Source of the DNA: an uncultured bacterium
GTDB lineage: Bacteria; Bacillota_I; Bacilli_A; Erysipelotrichales; Erysipelotrichaceae
DNA length: 42,699 nucleotides
Assembly (NCBI GenBank): GCA_903919545.1
Contig: CAIXIN010000176.1
Coordinates: 1-42,699, forward strand
Reading direction: 5' to 3'
Position 1 is the first letter of the stretch; every line of letters starts with the position of its first letter. The notes beneath the pieces are model-generated. The model saw only the letters and a list, made by a program, of their open reading frames with translations, ran no database searches and had not been told where the DNA came from. Positions 34,746 through 42,699 of this stretch are shown here, piece by piece. The position numbers and the translations under genes were made by a program.

Positions 34746-37700
34746 GAAAATACGTAGTTTCACTTCTACTAGTGATCAATATCATTTTGCCCAATCCAAA
34801 AGCAATAAAAGTAAATGCTTTAGATTGTTCGCCAAACAATTTTTCTGTTGATATCGTCGATGGTGTAAATGCGAATCTAAATATAGGATGTTTTGTTTTA
34901 TCTGAGAATGGCTATACATCCGCTTTGGAGGTGTTTGAAGCCAAAAAAACCGAGTTATTGAATTCAAACGATGTCATTAAACCGAATGTAACTATATCGA
35001 TTACCTATAGTGGTGATAACCCTGTAACAGCTTTAGTTGAAAGTGGTTACTCAAAAATTATTCAAGCAGATAGAGCTATGGCATACTCTCAACCATACTA
35101 TAGTGATACTGATGGCACCATGAACATATATACTTCTGGTTCATTATCTACAGCATATACATATATGAATGCTAGAAATCCCCTTTTCTATTTTTCCACT
35201 TTCAAAAGAACCACCCTTGTTGACAAAAATGATCCAAGTTTAACAATATCAAGTTTTTCTGTTGAAATATCTGTTAATGGAGCTAAAGGCTTTGTTAAAG
35301 CATCGGAAGTCCAATTTGTTCCGTTAGTATATGTCGAGAAAAAATTATATTTTACTAAATATGATTTCTATAATCCAGATCCTAACAATCCATTACTAAA
35401 ATTTCAAACTAAAACAATAATACCAAAACAAACTTACTACACAGTTGTTGATGTAGATAATGTTATTAATCGTTATGGAACTTATTCTCAACCTATACAT
35501 CAATTATCTCAAATTGTTACTTTAGCAAATTCATCTACTTCAACGTTTCCTATAGGAAAAGCTCCAGAATGGTTACCAGTTGGTACCTATTATAGTCAAG
35601 ATGGAATAACTTTTTACTATGATATAGATCTTAAAAAACCGATTTATTATCCAAACACGACCGTTATTGCTCACTATTACAACTACTATGCGTATAATAA
35701 TTTGCGCTCAAAAACGCAATACTCCTATAGTGATTTAGATGCTTATTTAGCTTACTATATTAGTGTAAATCCAAGAGCAGATTTGGCCCCAAGTATGCTA
35801 TTTAATAACAATCAAATACTAATAAATTCGCAGGATATTTACGGTGTTAATGCGGTATATATACTTGCTTTAGCTGGTCAGGAGAGTAGTTTTGCTAGAA
35901 ACTACAAAGCACAAAACCAAGCTAACTTTACCCCTTATGCAAATCAAATAGTCAAAAATGCGACTACATTGGAACCGATTAACTATACTGTAACTACTTA
36001 CTGTAAGTACTTTCCATCAAATTCATTTAAATCTCTTTCAAGTGGTGTTATAAAAACCTATTCCTGTACTGATGCTATTTTGCCTCTTGGTTCATCAATT
36101 ATACTAGACTTGACACTCGAATCACCAATCAATCTGAGTGTTGATCATTTCTGCAAAATTTATACAGGTGATTACGATAAATATGCAGATGAGATTAATG
36201 TTATCCATTATTGTAAAGGTTTGAACAATCTTTTCGGAATTGGTGTTTATGATGATGGCTCTAGTCCAGGAAACGGATTCGCTTCTACTCAAGCTTGTGT
36301 TGATTACTTAAATGGGTCTTTATTAAGAGGTTATTTCAACTATCAAAACTATAAATTTTACGCGACAAATATTGGCAATAAAGGCGCTAGCATAAATACT
36401 AAATATGCTTCTGATCCATGGTGGAGCACAGGAGTAATAAGATATGCATATTATATTGATAGATATCTTGGATTTCACGATTACAATTCTAATATTATCG
36501 GTATTAAAGATCCAGTGAGCAGTGTTTCTGGAAAAGTATATAAAGATAAAGAACTTACAACATTATTGTACGAAATACCAACTAGAGCTATGAATTATCC
36601 ATTCTTAGTACTAGAAGGTATGATGGTAAACGGCAAATTAATATATAAGATTCAAACAACAAATCCAATAAACGACGATGGTTCAGTGAATGTTTCAACG
36701 AGTTCTGCGAATATTGCATATAATTTTGAGAAATCTATTGGTTATATAGAAGCCAATCAAATTACAGAATATATTTCAAGTTTCATTACAGGAGTTACAA
36801 ATAATGGATTATATAATGTCGATAAGCAAATCTTTTTCAATAATGGGAGTGCTCAATTAAACGGTGAATCTATAGTGTCTGGTTATAATGTTACCCAAGA
36901 AGGTTCTTATTCACTTGTGGCAACAAGTTTGACAGGTGCTAGACAAACTATTGTGTTTACCATCGATAAAACAGCCCCAATTATCACGCTAAATAATTAC
37001 AATAAACAACCTACAAATCAAAACATTATCGTAACTGCAACCGTAAATGAAGGACTACTAGACACTGATACTATAACATTTACAGAAAATGGTTCTTTCA
37101 TATTCAAAGCTACAGATGAAGCTGGCAATGTATCAGAAAGAACTGTCACCATCGATAACATTGATTTGATTCCGCCAACCATTACCATTGAAGATTTTGA
37201 CAATACTACAATAAGTGCTACTGATATCATCGTAAATGCTCAAACAAATGAAGGAACTCTTAACACTGACTCATATACCTTTATGAGAAATGGTTCATAT
37301 ACATTTACTGCGACAGATCTCGCAGGAAATGTAAGTTCAAAGCTAGTTACCGTTAGCAATATTGTGAAACCTGTATTATTGTCATATGACAGTGAACTGA
37401 TTGGTGGCAAATTAGAAGCCAATATTAGCTCAATACCAGTTGTTTCTGGTTCTACTGTTTATTCTACAGATCAAGTATCATTTATTGTAACTCTGAATTC
37501 CAAGTATCATGTCTATAAATGGAACTTCAATTTAGAATCATTAAATACTCGATTAACCACTCTAACCTTAGATTATCCCTATTTAGATACAAATGTTAGT
37601 TTAGAGTTTTATATGGAAGCAGATCTAAACGACGATGCTAAGGTCACTACAACCGACTTGGTTCAACTAAGAAGATACATTGCTGGTTTAGATACTCCAA

Positions 37701-37798
37701 ATGAAAAGGCCGTACTGTCCGCCGATGTTAATAATGATGGCAAAGTCAGTACGACCGATTTAGTTAAAATCAGAAGAATGTTGGCTGGACTAGAGTAG
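34742..37798 (+). CDS. Secreted GH73-like glucosaminidase with Ig-like repeats and C-terminal dockerin
   Basis: 1018 residues, probably exported (signal peptide about 1-26). Order: SH3-like region (about 112-195), a hydrolase domain (about 330-580), another SH3-like region (597-675), three Ig-like repeats (about 698-743, 745-806, 811-874), then a type I dockerin (961-1018). The hydrolase shows the GH73 signatures AGQESSFARN (likely acid Glu381), NNLFGIGVYD (495-504) and YASDPWW (555-561). About 100 residues with four Cys (421, 442, 471, 491) are inserted between the first two. Dockerin calcium loops start at D961 and D995. By family it cuts GlcNAc-containing wall glycan. It begins with GTG, coupled to the gene upstream. 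Base use is more AT-rich than in neighbours. Confidence 0.85.
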   Translation: MRKYVVSLLLVINIILPNPKAIKVNALDCSPNNFSVDIVDGVNANLNIGCFVLSENGYTSALEVFEAKKTELLNSNDVIKPNVTISITYSGDNPVTALVESGYSKIIQADRAMAYSQPYYSDTDGTMNIYTSGSLSTAYTYMNARNPLFYFSTFKRTTLVDKNDPSLTISSFSVEISVNGAKGFVKASEVQFVPLVYVEKKLYFTKYDFYNPDPNNPLLKFQTKTIIPKQTYYTVVDVDNVINRYGTYSQPIHQLSQIVTLANSSTSTFPIGKAPEWLPVGTYYSQDGITFYYDIDLKKPIYYPNTTVIAHYYNYYAYNNLRSKTQYSYSDLDAYLAYYISVNPRADLAPSMLFNNNQILINSQDIYGVNAVYILALAGQESSFARNYKAQNQANFTPYANQIVKNATTLEPINYTVTTYCKYFPSNSFKSLSSGVIKTYSCTDAILPLGSSIILDLTLESPINLSVDHFCKIYTGDYDKYADEINVIHYCKGLNNLFGIGVYDDGSSPGNGFASTQACVDYLNGSLLRGYFNYQNYKFYATNIGNKGASINTKYASDPWWSTGVIRYAYYIDRYLGFHDYNSNIIGIKDPVSSVSGKVYKDKELTTLLYEIPTRAMNYPFLVLEGMMVNGKLIYKIQTTNPINDDGSVNVSTSSANIAYNFEKSIGYIEANQITEYISSFITGVTNNGLYNVDKQIFFNNGSAQLNGESIVSGYNVTQEGSYSLVATSLTGARQTIVFTIDKTAPIITLNNYNKQPTNQNIIVTATVNEGLLDTDTITFTENGSFIFKATDEAGNVSERTVTIDNIDLIPPTITIEDFDNTTISATDIIVNAQTNEGTLNTDSYTFMRNGSYTFTATDLAGNVSSKLVTVSNIVKPVLLSYDSELIGGKLEANISSIPVVSGSTVYSTDQVSFIVTLNSKYHVYKWNFNLESLNTRLTTLTLDYPYLDTNVSLEFYMEADLNDDAKVTTTDLVQLRRYIAGLDTPNEKAVLSADVNNDGKVSTTDLVKIRRMLAGLE

Positions 37799-38830
37799 TT
37801 TTCCTAAATCTTGCCAGGTAGCCAATACCATTAGTAGAATCATAACAAGAGCACTTCCATACATCAAAGCCAATTCAAATTTCTTATTGATTGGTTTTTT
37901 TATGATCATTTCAACCAGGATGAGAAACACTCTACCACCATCTAGAATTGGAAGAGGTAATAAGTTAAAGACCCCTACATTTAATGACAAGATCGCTGTT
38001 AAGTAAATCATATTGAGTAAACCATAGCTTGCTTGTGTCTGAGTGACCTCTATGATCCCTAAGGGACCGCTCACCGATTGTAAACCAACACCTGTTAATA
38101 ACTTACCTATCAATAAGAACATGCCGTAGATCGTGCCTATCATGGTATTGAAGGCATATCCAATACCTTCAAAAAGATTAATAGTTACTTTCTCTGAAGG
38201 AGGTAACATGACCCCTAAGAAATATCGTTGATTCTCTTCATCATAAACTGGAGTAACTGATATTGTTAGTTCTGTCGTTCCTCTTAAAAGTGTAAACGTG
38301 ATTTCATTGTGGTAGAGCTGAGTATAAGTAATCACATCATCAAAATTCTTTGGGATAATGGAAGATCCATCCACGAAAGTCATTTTTAAGATCTTATCAT
38401 CCAATTGTAAACCTGCTGCTTCAGCAGGTGAATTTTCAACTACTCCCGCAATCACCGCTTTTGGTGATTGATAGATATATCCTAAGTTCCAATTGATTCC
38501 AACAAAGAGTACAAACGCTAAAATAAAATTCATAAAGATGCCTGACAGCATAATGATGATTCGTTGATATTTCTTTATGCCTAATAGTGTTCTTTCATAA
38601 GGGACTTCAACATCTATCATTGCTTCCCCTGCCATATTGACAAAACCACCAAAAGGAAACAATCTTAAATTGTATGAGGTTTCTTTTCTTTTAAATCCCC
38701 AGATTTTAGGACCCATACCCAATGAAAATTCCTGACAATAGACATTAAAAAGTTTAGCACTCGCTAAATGTCCTATCTCATGAACCATGATGATTACGCT
38801 TAAGATGAGCAATGTGTATAGTATAGACAT
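37790..38830 (-). CDS. rseP: Site-2 intramembrane zinc protease RseP (RasP)
   Basis: Multi-pass membrane metalloprotease, 346 residues, which cuts anti-sigma factors and leftover signal peptides. The zinc motif HEIGH is at 17-21 in the first membrane helix, a PDZ domain lies at about 120-200 (GVVENSPAEAAGLQLDDKI), and the third zinc ligand is in LLPLPILDGGRV. An AAGGAG site lies 6-7 nt upstream. Its last 9 bases overlap the end of the convergent dockerin protein gene. In Bacillus dxr precedes it and proS-polC follow; neither dxr nor proS is here. Confidence 0.96.
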   Translation of the reverse strand: MSILYTLLILSVIIMVHEIGHLASAKLFNVYCQEFSLGMGPKIWGFKRKETSYNLRLFPFGGFVNMAGEAMIDVEVPYERTLLGIKKYQRIIIMLSGIFMNFILAFVLFVGINWNLGYIYQSPKAVIAGVVENSPAEAAGLQLDDKILKMTFVDGSSIIPKNFDDVITYTQLYHNEITFTLLRGTTELTISVTPVYDEENQRYFLGVMLPPSEKVTINLFEGIGYAFNTMIGTIYGMFLLIGKLLTGVGLQSVSGPLGIIEVTQTQASYGLLNMIYLTAILSLNVGVFNLLPLPILDGGRVFLILVEMIIKKPINKKFELALMYGSALVMILLMVLATWQDLGKLL

Positions 38831-38860
38831 GATTTACTCCTTAGTTCTTTATGAAGACAT

Positions 38861-38866
38861 ATAATA
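38861..38866 (-). promoter_or_regulatory. Probable -10 element of rseP
   Basis: Minus strand TATTAT, about 30 nt upstream of the ATG, in the roughly 100-bp gap after cdsA. A TGTTAA lies 17 bp further upstream. Nothing else was identified in this gap. Confidence 0.35.
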
Positions 38867-38929
38867 CAACGATTTAGTTTAAGTTAACATTAAGATGAAT
38901 AATAAGAACATCTCAATTACCTTCTACTT

Positions 38930-39706
38930 CTAGAATACTTGAAATAATAGTGTTATAAAAATATAAAAGAAAATTAAATTAAACACCAAACTATCAATAC
39001 GATCCAATACACCCCCATGGGCTGGGAATATACTTCCAAAGTCTTTAATTTTGAAATGTCTCTTGATATCACTAAAAGCTAAATCTCCAATTTGTCCTAT
39101 GATAGGAAATATAATAGACATGATGATAATGATGCCTAAATCAAAACCTTTAACCATAAAAAAGGCAAATATAAATCCTCCGATGGAGCCAAATAACCAA
39201 CCTCCAATAGAACCTTCTACAGTTTTCTTAGGTGAAATTCTCTCATTTAATTTTGTTTTCCCAAAATAGAATCCACAAAAATAGGCTGCAGTATCCGTCA
39301 AATAGGTAGATATCAATAAGAAAATCATCATATTAGTTCCAAATTCTTCAAAGACCAATAATATGGATTTAAGTGTCCCAGTAAAAATCAAGATCATCGT
39401 AATAATGTATCCAAGATCTGATGGAGAAAACCAAGGATTAAGGATAGAAATCAAATAGAAAATCATAATCAATCCCAATAAACTAATAAAGAGAAACTGA
39501 TCTTCAACTTGAGATAAACCTAAAACGACACCAATCAAAAGAATAAACAACCATTTAGGCCACTCTTTTTCTTTTATGGCATATGTTTCATAAACTCCTA
39601 CCAAAATAAAACCAGATATAACAAGATATCTTAAAACACCACCCTTAATAAAGGTCGCTAAAACAACGAAAGCAATCAGTAATCCAGTAATGATTCTTTG
39701 TTTCAT
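38930..39706 (-). CDS. cdsA: Phosphatidate cytidylyltransferase CdsA
   Basis: Makes CDP-diacylglycerol for phospholipid synthesis, 258 residues with about eight hydrophobic segments. The family signature is complete near the C-terminus: SDIKRHFKIKDFGSIFPAHGG followed by VLDRIDSL, and SPKKTVEGSIGGW is also present. It starts within the end of uppS (ATGA overlap) with a GGAGGT site in that gene. The position in uppS-cdsA-(dxr)-rseP is standard except for the missing dxr. Confidence 0.97.
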   Translation of the reverse strand: MKQRIITGLLIAFVVLATFIKGGVLRYLVISGFILVGVYETYAIKEKEWPKWLFILLIGVVLGLSQVEDQFLFISLLGLIMIFYLISILNPWFSPSDLGYIITMILIFTGTLKSILLVFEEFGTNMMIFLLISTYLTDTAAYFCGFYFGKTKLNERISPKKTVEGSIGGWLFGSIGGFIFAFFMVKGFDLGIIIIMSIIFPIIGQIGDLAFSDIKRHFKIKDFGSIFPAHGGVLDRIDSLVFNLIFFYIFITLLFQVF

Positions 39707-40404
39707 ACCAAACCTCCAAAACGTCTTTCTCTACTTAGTCCTACTTTTAATAAGTCTTTGAATTCTTCAACACTTAATTCTGGCCATGCAGTCATCGTAA
39801 AAACCAACTCAGAATAAGCTAATTGCCATAAAAGGAAATTAGATAAACGTTGTTCACCAGATGTCCGAATACAGAGATCTACAGGTGGATAATCCTTCGT
39901 CATAAGGAATTGTTCAAAATTATCTTCTGTTAAAGGTCCTTTCATCGAACCATTCATTACTGCGATTTGGTACTTTTTTGCAGCCTCAACAATTTCTGTT
40001 CTGCCACCATAATTCATTGCAAATACAAGGATCATTCCCGTATTATGCGAAGTCTCGTCTATCGCATTTATTAAAACTTTTTTAGTATTTTCAGGAAAAG
40101 GAGCTAAATCACCTATGGTTTCTATCCTAATGTTTTTATCCATCAATTCTTTTAGATATTTACTAAAAAATATTGCGGGTAATTGCATCAAATACTCTAC
40201 TTCTTGAAGTGGCCTCTTCCAATTCTCAGTCGAAAAAGCATACAAAGTCAATACTTTAATGCCTTCATCGTTAGCCGCCATAGAAATTTCACGAACTTTT
40301 TCTACACCATGAAAGTGACCAAACGTACGTTCTTGGTTCTGTTTCTTAGCCCAACGGCCATTACCATCCATGATGATGGCAACATGATTCAATGAAGGGG
40401 TCAT
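39703..40404 (-). CDS. uppS: Undecaprenyl diphosphate synthase (isoprenyl transferase)
   Basis: Cis-prenyltransferase making the C55 carrier for wall polymers, 233 residues. The N-terminal HVAIIMDGNGRWA contains catalytic Asp13; GVEKVREI, TLYAFSTENWKRP, MNYGGRTEIVEAA and CIRTSGEQRLSNFLLWQLAYSE follow, and the C-terminal RERRFGGL is typical. A strong AAGGAG site precedes the ATG. It fits with murG in the same window, since lipid II is built on this carrier. Confidence 0.98.
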   Translation of the reverse strand: MTPSLNHVAIIMDGNGRWAKKQNQERTFGHFHGVEKVREISMAANDEGIKVLTLYAFSTENWKRPLQEVEYLMQLPAIFFSKYLKELMDKNIRIETIGDLAPFPENTKKVLINAIDETSHNTGMILVFAMNYGGRTEIVEAAKKYQIAVMNGSMKGPLTEDNFEQFLMTKDYPPVDLCIRTSGEQRLSNFLLWQLAYSELVFTMTAWPELSVEEFKDLLKVGLSRERRFGGLV

Positions 40405-40422
40405 TTTTCTCCTTAAGAAAGA

Positions 40423-40441
40423 AGCTCACTTGTGGTGAGCT
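40423..40441 (-). terminator. Weak hairpin between frr and uppS
   Basis: Minus strand AGCTCAC-CACAA-GTGAGCT with a 7-bp perfect stem, followed by TCTTTCTT rather than a pure T run. The frr TAG stop lies in the stem. More likely an attenuator or mRNA-processing structure than a full stop. Confidence 0.5.
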
Positions 40442-40985
40442 AAACAGTCATTATGTCTTTTTCTTTATCTTTAACTATGCCTTCGATTTTCTTAATATGT
40501 TCATCTGTTAATTTTTGAACTTTTTCTAAAGCTTCTTTTTCTCGATCTTCTGTTAATGTATCATCTTTTTTAATGGCATCATTGACATCACGACGTACAT
40601 TACGGATAGAAACTTTAGCTTCTTCAGCATGTTTATCAACTACTTTAGTAATTTCTTTACGGGTTTGTTCAGTAAGGGCAGGAACATTAATACGTACAAC
40701 TGTCCCATCATTCATAGGATTCATACCAATGTTTGCCGCCTGAATAGCATGTTCAATCAGTTTAAGTAAACTTGGATCATAAGGTTTAATGACCAATTGT
40801 TTACCTTCAACGACCTGTATACTACCGACTTGGCTTAAAGGTGTAGGTGCTCCATAATAATCAACGTGGATATCTTCCAGTTGTTTTGGATTCGCACGAC
40901 CTGTACGTACCGTACTTAAATGATGTTCAAATTTCTCGATAACTTTCTTCATCTCTAAAGTTGCTTTGTCTAAATGTTGTTTCAT
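40440..40985 (-). CDS. frr: Ribosome recycling factor
   Basis: Splits post-termination ribosomes together with EF-G, 181 residues (family about 185). It shows the expected [57 protein letters not shown] and the C-terminal long helix with [17 protein letters not shown]. It starts in the last bases of pyrH (ATGA overlap), and its AAGGAGG site is inside pyrH. It is part of the conserved tsf-pyrH-frr-uppS order. Confidence 0.98.
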   Translation of the reverse strand: MKQHLDKATLEMKKVIEKFEHHLSTVRTGRANPKQLEDIHVDYYGAPTPLSQVGSIQVVEGKQLVIKPYDPSLLKLIEHAIQAANIGMNPMNDGTVVRINVPALTEQTRKEITKVVDKHAEEAKVSIRNVRRDVNDAIKKDDTLTEDREKEALEKVQKLTDEHIKKIEGIVKDKEKDIMTV

Positions 40986-41698
40986 ACATTTTCCTCCTTG
41001 CAGACGATGGTCCCGACATGTTCGCCGAGTACCGCTTTCTTAATGTTACCCTTCTCATTCATAGAGAAGACAATCAAATCCAATCCATTATCTTTGCACA
41101 TTGCAATGGCTGTTTGATCCATAACATTTAAGTTGTTTCTTATAATATCATTATAACCTAAACGGTCATATTTGACGGCATTTTTATTCTTATTTGGATC
41201 ATCATTATAGACGCCATCAGTTCCGTTTTTAGCCATAAGGATAACATCAGCTTTTATTTCAGATGCGCGAAGTGCCGCTGTTGTATCGGTAGAGAAATAT
41301 GGACTACCTGTACCTGCTGCAAATATTACGACTCGTCCTTTTTCAAGATGACGAATGGCTCTTCTTACGATGAATGGTTCAGCAATCTTACTCATCTCAA
41401 TGGCTGTTTGGATTCTGGTTTCTATCCCATGTTTTTCAAATACACCCTGAATTGCAATAGCATTGATCACTGTACCTAACATTCCCATGTAATCGGCTTG
41501 AATACGATCAATCCCCATTTGTTCGGCGAATTTACCACGAATAAAGTTTCCTCCACCTACAACAATGGCTACTTGAACACCTAAGGCTGTAACCTCTTTA
41601 ACTTCTTCCGCTATTCTGACTAAAACAGCTGGATTTAAACCATTCTGTTGTCCTGCTAAAGCTTCCCCACTTAATTTAAGTAAGACTCTTTTATACAT
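40982..41698 (-). CDS. pyrH: Uridylate kinase
   Basis: Phosphorylates UMP to UDP in pyrimidine nucleotide synthesis; hexameric amino acid kinase fold, 238 residues. Visible features are the N-terminal [59 protein letters not shown] and GVYNDDP. The start at 41698 is preferred over an in-frame GTG at 41722, because AAGGAG lies 7 nt before it and inside the longer version. It follows tsf after a hairpin. Confidence 0.98.
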   Translation of the reverse strand: MYKRVLLKLSGEALAGQQNGLNPAVLVRIAEEVKEVTALGVQVAIVVGGGNFIRGKFAEQMGIDRIQADYMGMLGTVINAIAIQGVFEKHGIETRIQTAIEMSKIAEPFIVRRAIRHLEKGRVVIFAAGTGSPYFSTDTTAALRASEIKADVILMAKNGTDGVYNDDPNKNKNAVKYDRLGYNDIIRNNLNVMDQTAIAMCKDNGLDLIVFSMNEKGNIKKAVLGEHVGTIVCKEENV

Positions 41699-41710
41699 GG
41701 TGTTCTCCTT

Positions 41711-41736
41711 ATAAAAGGACACAAAATGTGCCCTTT
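41711..41736 (-). terminator. Hairpin between tsf and pyrH
   Basis: Minus strand AAAGGGCACA-TTT-TGTGTCCTTT, a 10-bp stem with one G-T pair, followed by TATAAGG, so the T tract is poor. It lies just before the pyrH AAGGAG site and may reduce or tune read-through from rpsB-tsf. Confidence 0.55.
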
Positions 41737-41741
41737 AGTTT

Positions 41742-42632
41742 TTATTTACCAAACGTCTGATTCATCACTTCTTCAGCAAAATTATCTTCTCTTTTTTCAA
41801 TGCCTTCTCCAACTTGATAACGAACAAAATTCAATACTTCAGTTTTTGCAGCGTCGAGTACTTTTTGTACTTTGATGTCTTGGTCTTTGAAGAACAATTG
41901 ATCTACTAAACTGGTTTCTTGTAATACTTTGCTCAATCTACCTTCTAAGATGCCATTGAGGACATTCTCAGGTTTAGTAGACATAGCTGGATCATTCTTA
42001 ATGATTTCCTTTTGAATGTTACGTTCGTGATCAACAAACTCAACAGGCATATGTTTGCGTGAAATATAACCAGGGTTCATGGATGCAACTTGCATAGCCA
42101 TATCTTTTCCAACTTCAGCATTTTCTGTTGCTTTCAATTTAACAATAACGGAAATCTTACCACCCATATGGATGTAAGATCCAAAGATTTCATCATCATT
42201 TTTTGATAAGACTTCGAAACGTCTAAGACTGATCTTTTCACCGATGGTGAAGGTTGCTTCAGCAACATGATCAGCAATGGATTTTCCATCGATAACTAAG
42301 GCCAAAGCTTCTTCTAATGACTTAACATCAGCATCAACTAAAGTGGTGGCTAAGTTATTTAATAGGGCTAAGAATTGTTCGTTTTTAGCAACGAAGTCGG
42401 TTTCTGAATTGAGTTCAATGACAACGGCATGGTTTCCCTTGACGACGGCCTTGGTCAACCCTTCTGCAGCAATACGATCCGCTTTTTTAGCAGCTTTCGC
42501 AATGCCTTTTTCTCTCAACCAATCAATGGCTTTATTTAATTCTCCATTGGTTTCTTCAAGTGCTTTCTTACAATCCATCATCCCTGCGCCAGTTTTATCG
42601 CGTAGTTCTTTGACTTGACTTGCTGTAATCAT
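41742..42632 (-). CDS. tsf: Elongation factor Ts
   Basis: Guanine nucleotide exchange factor for EF-Tu, 296 residues, a normal length. The N-terminal UBA-like domain has VKELRDKTGAGMMDCKKALEE, and ELNSETDFVAKNE is the core signature; AMQVASMNPGYISR is also typical. A GGAG site in the end of rpsB precedes the ATG by about 9 nt. rpsB-tsf is the universal order. Confidence 0.98.
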   Translation of the reverse strand: MITASQVKELRDKTGAGMMDCKKALEETNGELNKAIDWLREKGIAKAAKKADRIAAEGLTKAVVKGNHAVVIELNSETDFVAKNEQFLALLNNLATTLVDADVKSLEEALALVIDGKSIADHVAEATFTIGEKISLRRFEVLSKNDDEIFGSYIHMGGKISVIVKLKATENAEVGKDMAMQVASMNPGYISRKHMPVEFVDHERNIQKEIIKNDPAMSTKPENVLNGILEGRLSKVLQETSLVDQLFFKDQDIKVQKVLDAAKTEVLNFVRYQVGEGIEKREDNFAEEVMNQTFGK

Positions 42633-42635
42633 AAC

Positions 42636-42699
42636 TTATTCTCCATCCTTCACATCAGCTTTTTTTGCTCTTGGTTTTTTAGCAACTACTTCTTGTGCA
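42636..42699 (-). CDS. rpsB: 30S ribosomal protein S2, last 20 codons (partial)
   Basis: The open frame running in from the right edge ends at the TAA at 42636-42638 and reads AQEVVAKKPRAKKADVKDGE. A Lys/Ala-rich tail ending a few bases before tsf is what the C-terminus of S2 looks like in many Firmicutes. The identity rests on gene order, since the conserved part of S2 is outside the window. Confidence 0.7.
   Translation of the reverse strand, partial: AQEVVAKKPRAKKADVKDGE

Noticed and set aside
38831-38929. Small gene between rseP and cdsA
   Set aside because: No open frame with a start and ribosome binding site is visible on either strand. The gap holds only a probable promoter.
41699-41722. 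GTG start of pyrH eight codons upstream
   Set aside because: The AAGGAG site lies inside that extension and is correctly spaced from the ATG at 41698.
1-42699. Alternative genetic code (TGA as Trp)
   Set aside because: rnc, pyrH, prp and others end in TGA at correct family lengths and Trp is encoded by TGG, so the code is standard.

Overview
The window looks like chromosome of a low-GC, AT-rich member of the Bacillota (Firmicutes), possibly from the Erysipelotrichia or another walled lineage related to the Mollicutes. Supporting evidence: two C-family polymerases (PolC and DnaE), L27 with an N-terminal extension beside its protease Prp, YlxM, Asp23/FakA, DivIB, an SMC of only 975 residues (close to mollicute SMC length), and cell wall genes (MurG, DivIB, UppS, a GH73-type hydrolase). 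TGA is used as a normal stop, so the code is standard. The exact lineage is inference. Almost all of the sequence is coding and no gap exceeds 160 bp. I saw no tRNA, rRNA, CRISPR array, insertion sequence or prophage.

Layout, mostly on the minus strand. (1) 1-11584: murG-divIB, then asp23-fakA-recG-rnc-(GltD-like flavoprotein)-polC, with polC running off the left edge. (2) 11654-12313: a lone plus-strand HAD hydrolase, convergent with ruvAB. (3) 12333-16320: rplU-prp-rpmA-obg behind a probable L21 leader, then ruvAB as a separate unit. (4) 16340-22884: dnaE, then a response regulator, sensor kinase, tRNA methyltransferase and DUF554 protein in one overlapping string. (5) 22939-30914: smc-ftsY-ylxM-ackA-nrnA-unknown membrane protein, ended by a strong terminator. 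(6) 30983-33757: a LexA-like S24 repressor divergent from dinB, an 82-residue protein and an SRAP protein. (7) 33801-37798: two secreted proteins, the second a large glucosaminidase-like protein with a C-terminal dockerin. (8) 37790-42699: the rpsB-tsf-pyrH-frr-uppS-cdsA-rseP string, with rpsB cut by the right edge.

Three things stand out. The S24 repressor and dinB are separated by two 19-bp copies of the palindrome ACTTGAA-N5-TTCAAGT. One covers the repressor's own -35 element and the other exactly fills the dinB -35/-10 spacer, so this reads as a self-contained DNA-damage switch with its own operator, different from the usual Gram-positive SOS box. Several genes (rnc, the HAD gene, ruvA, the 314-residue secreted protein) have an extended -10 element ending only 6-7 nt before the start codon, which predicts leaderless mRNAs. 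The dockerin on a GH73-like wall hydrolase, with about 100 extra residues inside its catalytic domain, predicts a cohesin partner elsewhere in the genome.
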